Origin: an uncultured Bacteroidota bacterium
GTDB taxonomy: Bacteria; Bacteroidota; Bacteroidia; Bacteroidales; SZUA-534
Direction of reading: 5' to 3'
DNA length: 6,876 nucleotides
Assembly (NCBI GenBank): GCA_937899145.1
Contig: CALBPW010000228.1
Location: 1 to 6,876 of the forward strand
The notes under the pieces are model-generated. The model had not been told where the DNA came from. It was given only the letters and a program-made list of their open reading frames with translations, and searched no databases. This document shows, piece by piece, positions 6,856-6,876 of this stretch. Position numbers and translations under genes: made by a program. The stretch's first letter is position 1, and each line of letters starts with the position of its first letter.

Positions 6856-6876
6856 ATGCATCTTCAAATAATAATA
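6856..6876 (+). CDS. Possible 5' end of a further gene, perhaps a glycosyltransferase (partial)
   Basis: ATG at 6856 opens seven codons, MHLQIII, that run off the window. It lies 43 bases after the flippase stop, behind an A-rich stretch (gcaaaaaatataaaa) typical of Bacteroidota translation starts. The short peptide resembles the first beta strand of Bacteroidota family 2-like glycosyltransferases, which often begin M-x-LQ-(I/V)-L-(I/V)-S-T, and such genes commonly follow flippases. Seven residues are too few for a firm call, and the ATG could be chance. Confidence 0.35.

Overview
The window looks like ordinary chromosomal DNA from a member of the Bacteroidota, most likely an uncultured Bacteroidales-type organism. 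The evidence is the gene content: a DUF5103/type IX secretion plug protein (a family I know only from this phylum), an S41 lipoprotein with a short Lys/Asp/Glu-rich stretch after its lipobox cysteine, an FHS-family (GluP/FucP-like) sugar permease, and a flippase with a characteristic Bacteroidota N-terminus. The starts lack Shine-Dalgarno sequences, the spacers are AT-rich, and one spacer carries a TTG / TAnnTTTG-like promoter, all usual for the phylum. Genus cannot be told from this sequence.

Layout: all genes are on the + strand. Bases 1-38 are not biological: they match the Illumina TruSeq index-side (read 2) adapter, preceded by four bases of an index. Real sequence begins at about base 39, inside a gene cut at its 5' end. 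In order: (1) 5'-truncated CPA1-type cation/proton antiporter with a C-terminal RCK_C domain, to 1212; (2) S41 lipoprotein peptidase, 1255-2637; (3) FHS-family MFS sugar transporter, 2691-3965; (4) DUF5103 / type IX secretion plug-like exported protein, 4024-5274; (5) MOP-superfamily oligosaccharide flippase starting at TTG, 5364-6812; (6) seven codons of what may be a further gene at the right edge, 6856-6876. Spacers are 42, 53, 58, 89 and 43 bases. I see no tRNA, rRNA, CRISPR array, insertion sequence or convincing intrinsic terminator, and no gene-free stretch longer than 300 bases.

The first four genes have no shared pathway that I can name: ion homeostasis, periplasmic or surface proteolysis, sugar uptake and a secretion-associated envelope protein. 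The flippase, with its own candidate promoter and the possible glycosyltransferase after it, probably opens a separate surface-glycan transcription unit.

I found no clearly new multi-gene system. The points worth a second look are the adapter contamination and the false gene start it creates; loss of the conserved ND ion-binding pair in an otherwise open antiporter frame; an Asp-to-Asn change at the proton-coupling position of the sugar permease; changes in signature motifs of the plug-like protein; and a TTG start just downstream of a tandem TACTTTCG promoter-like repeat.
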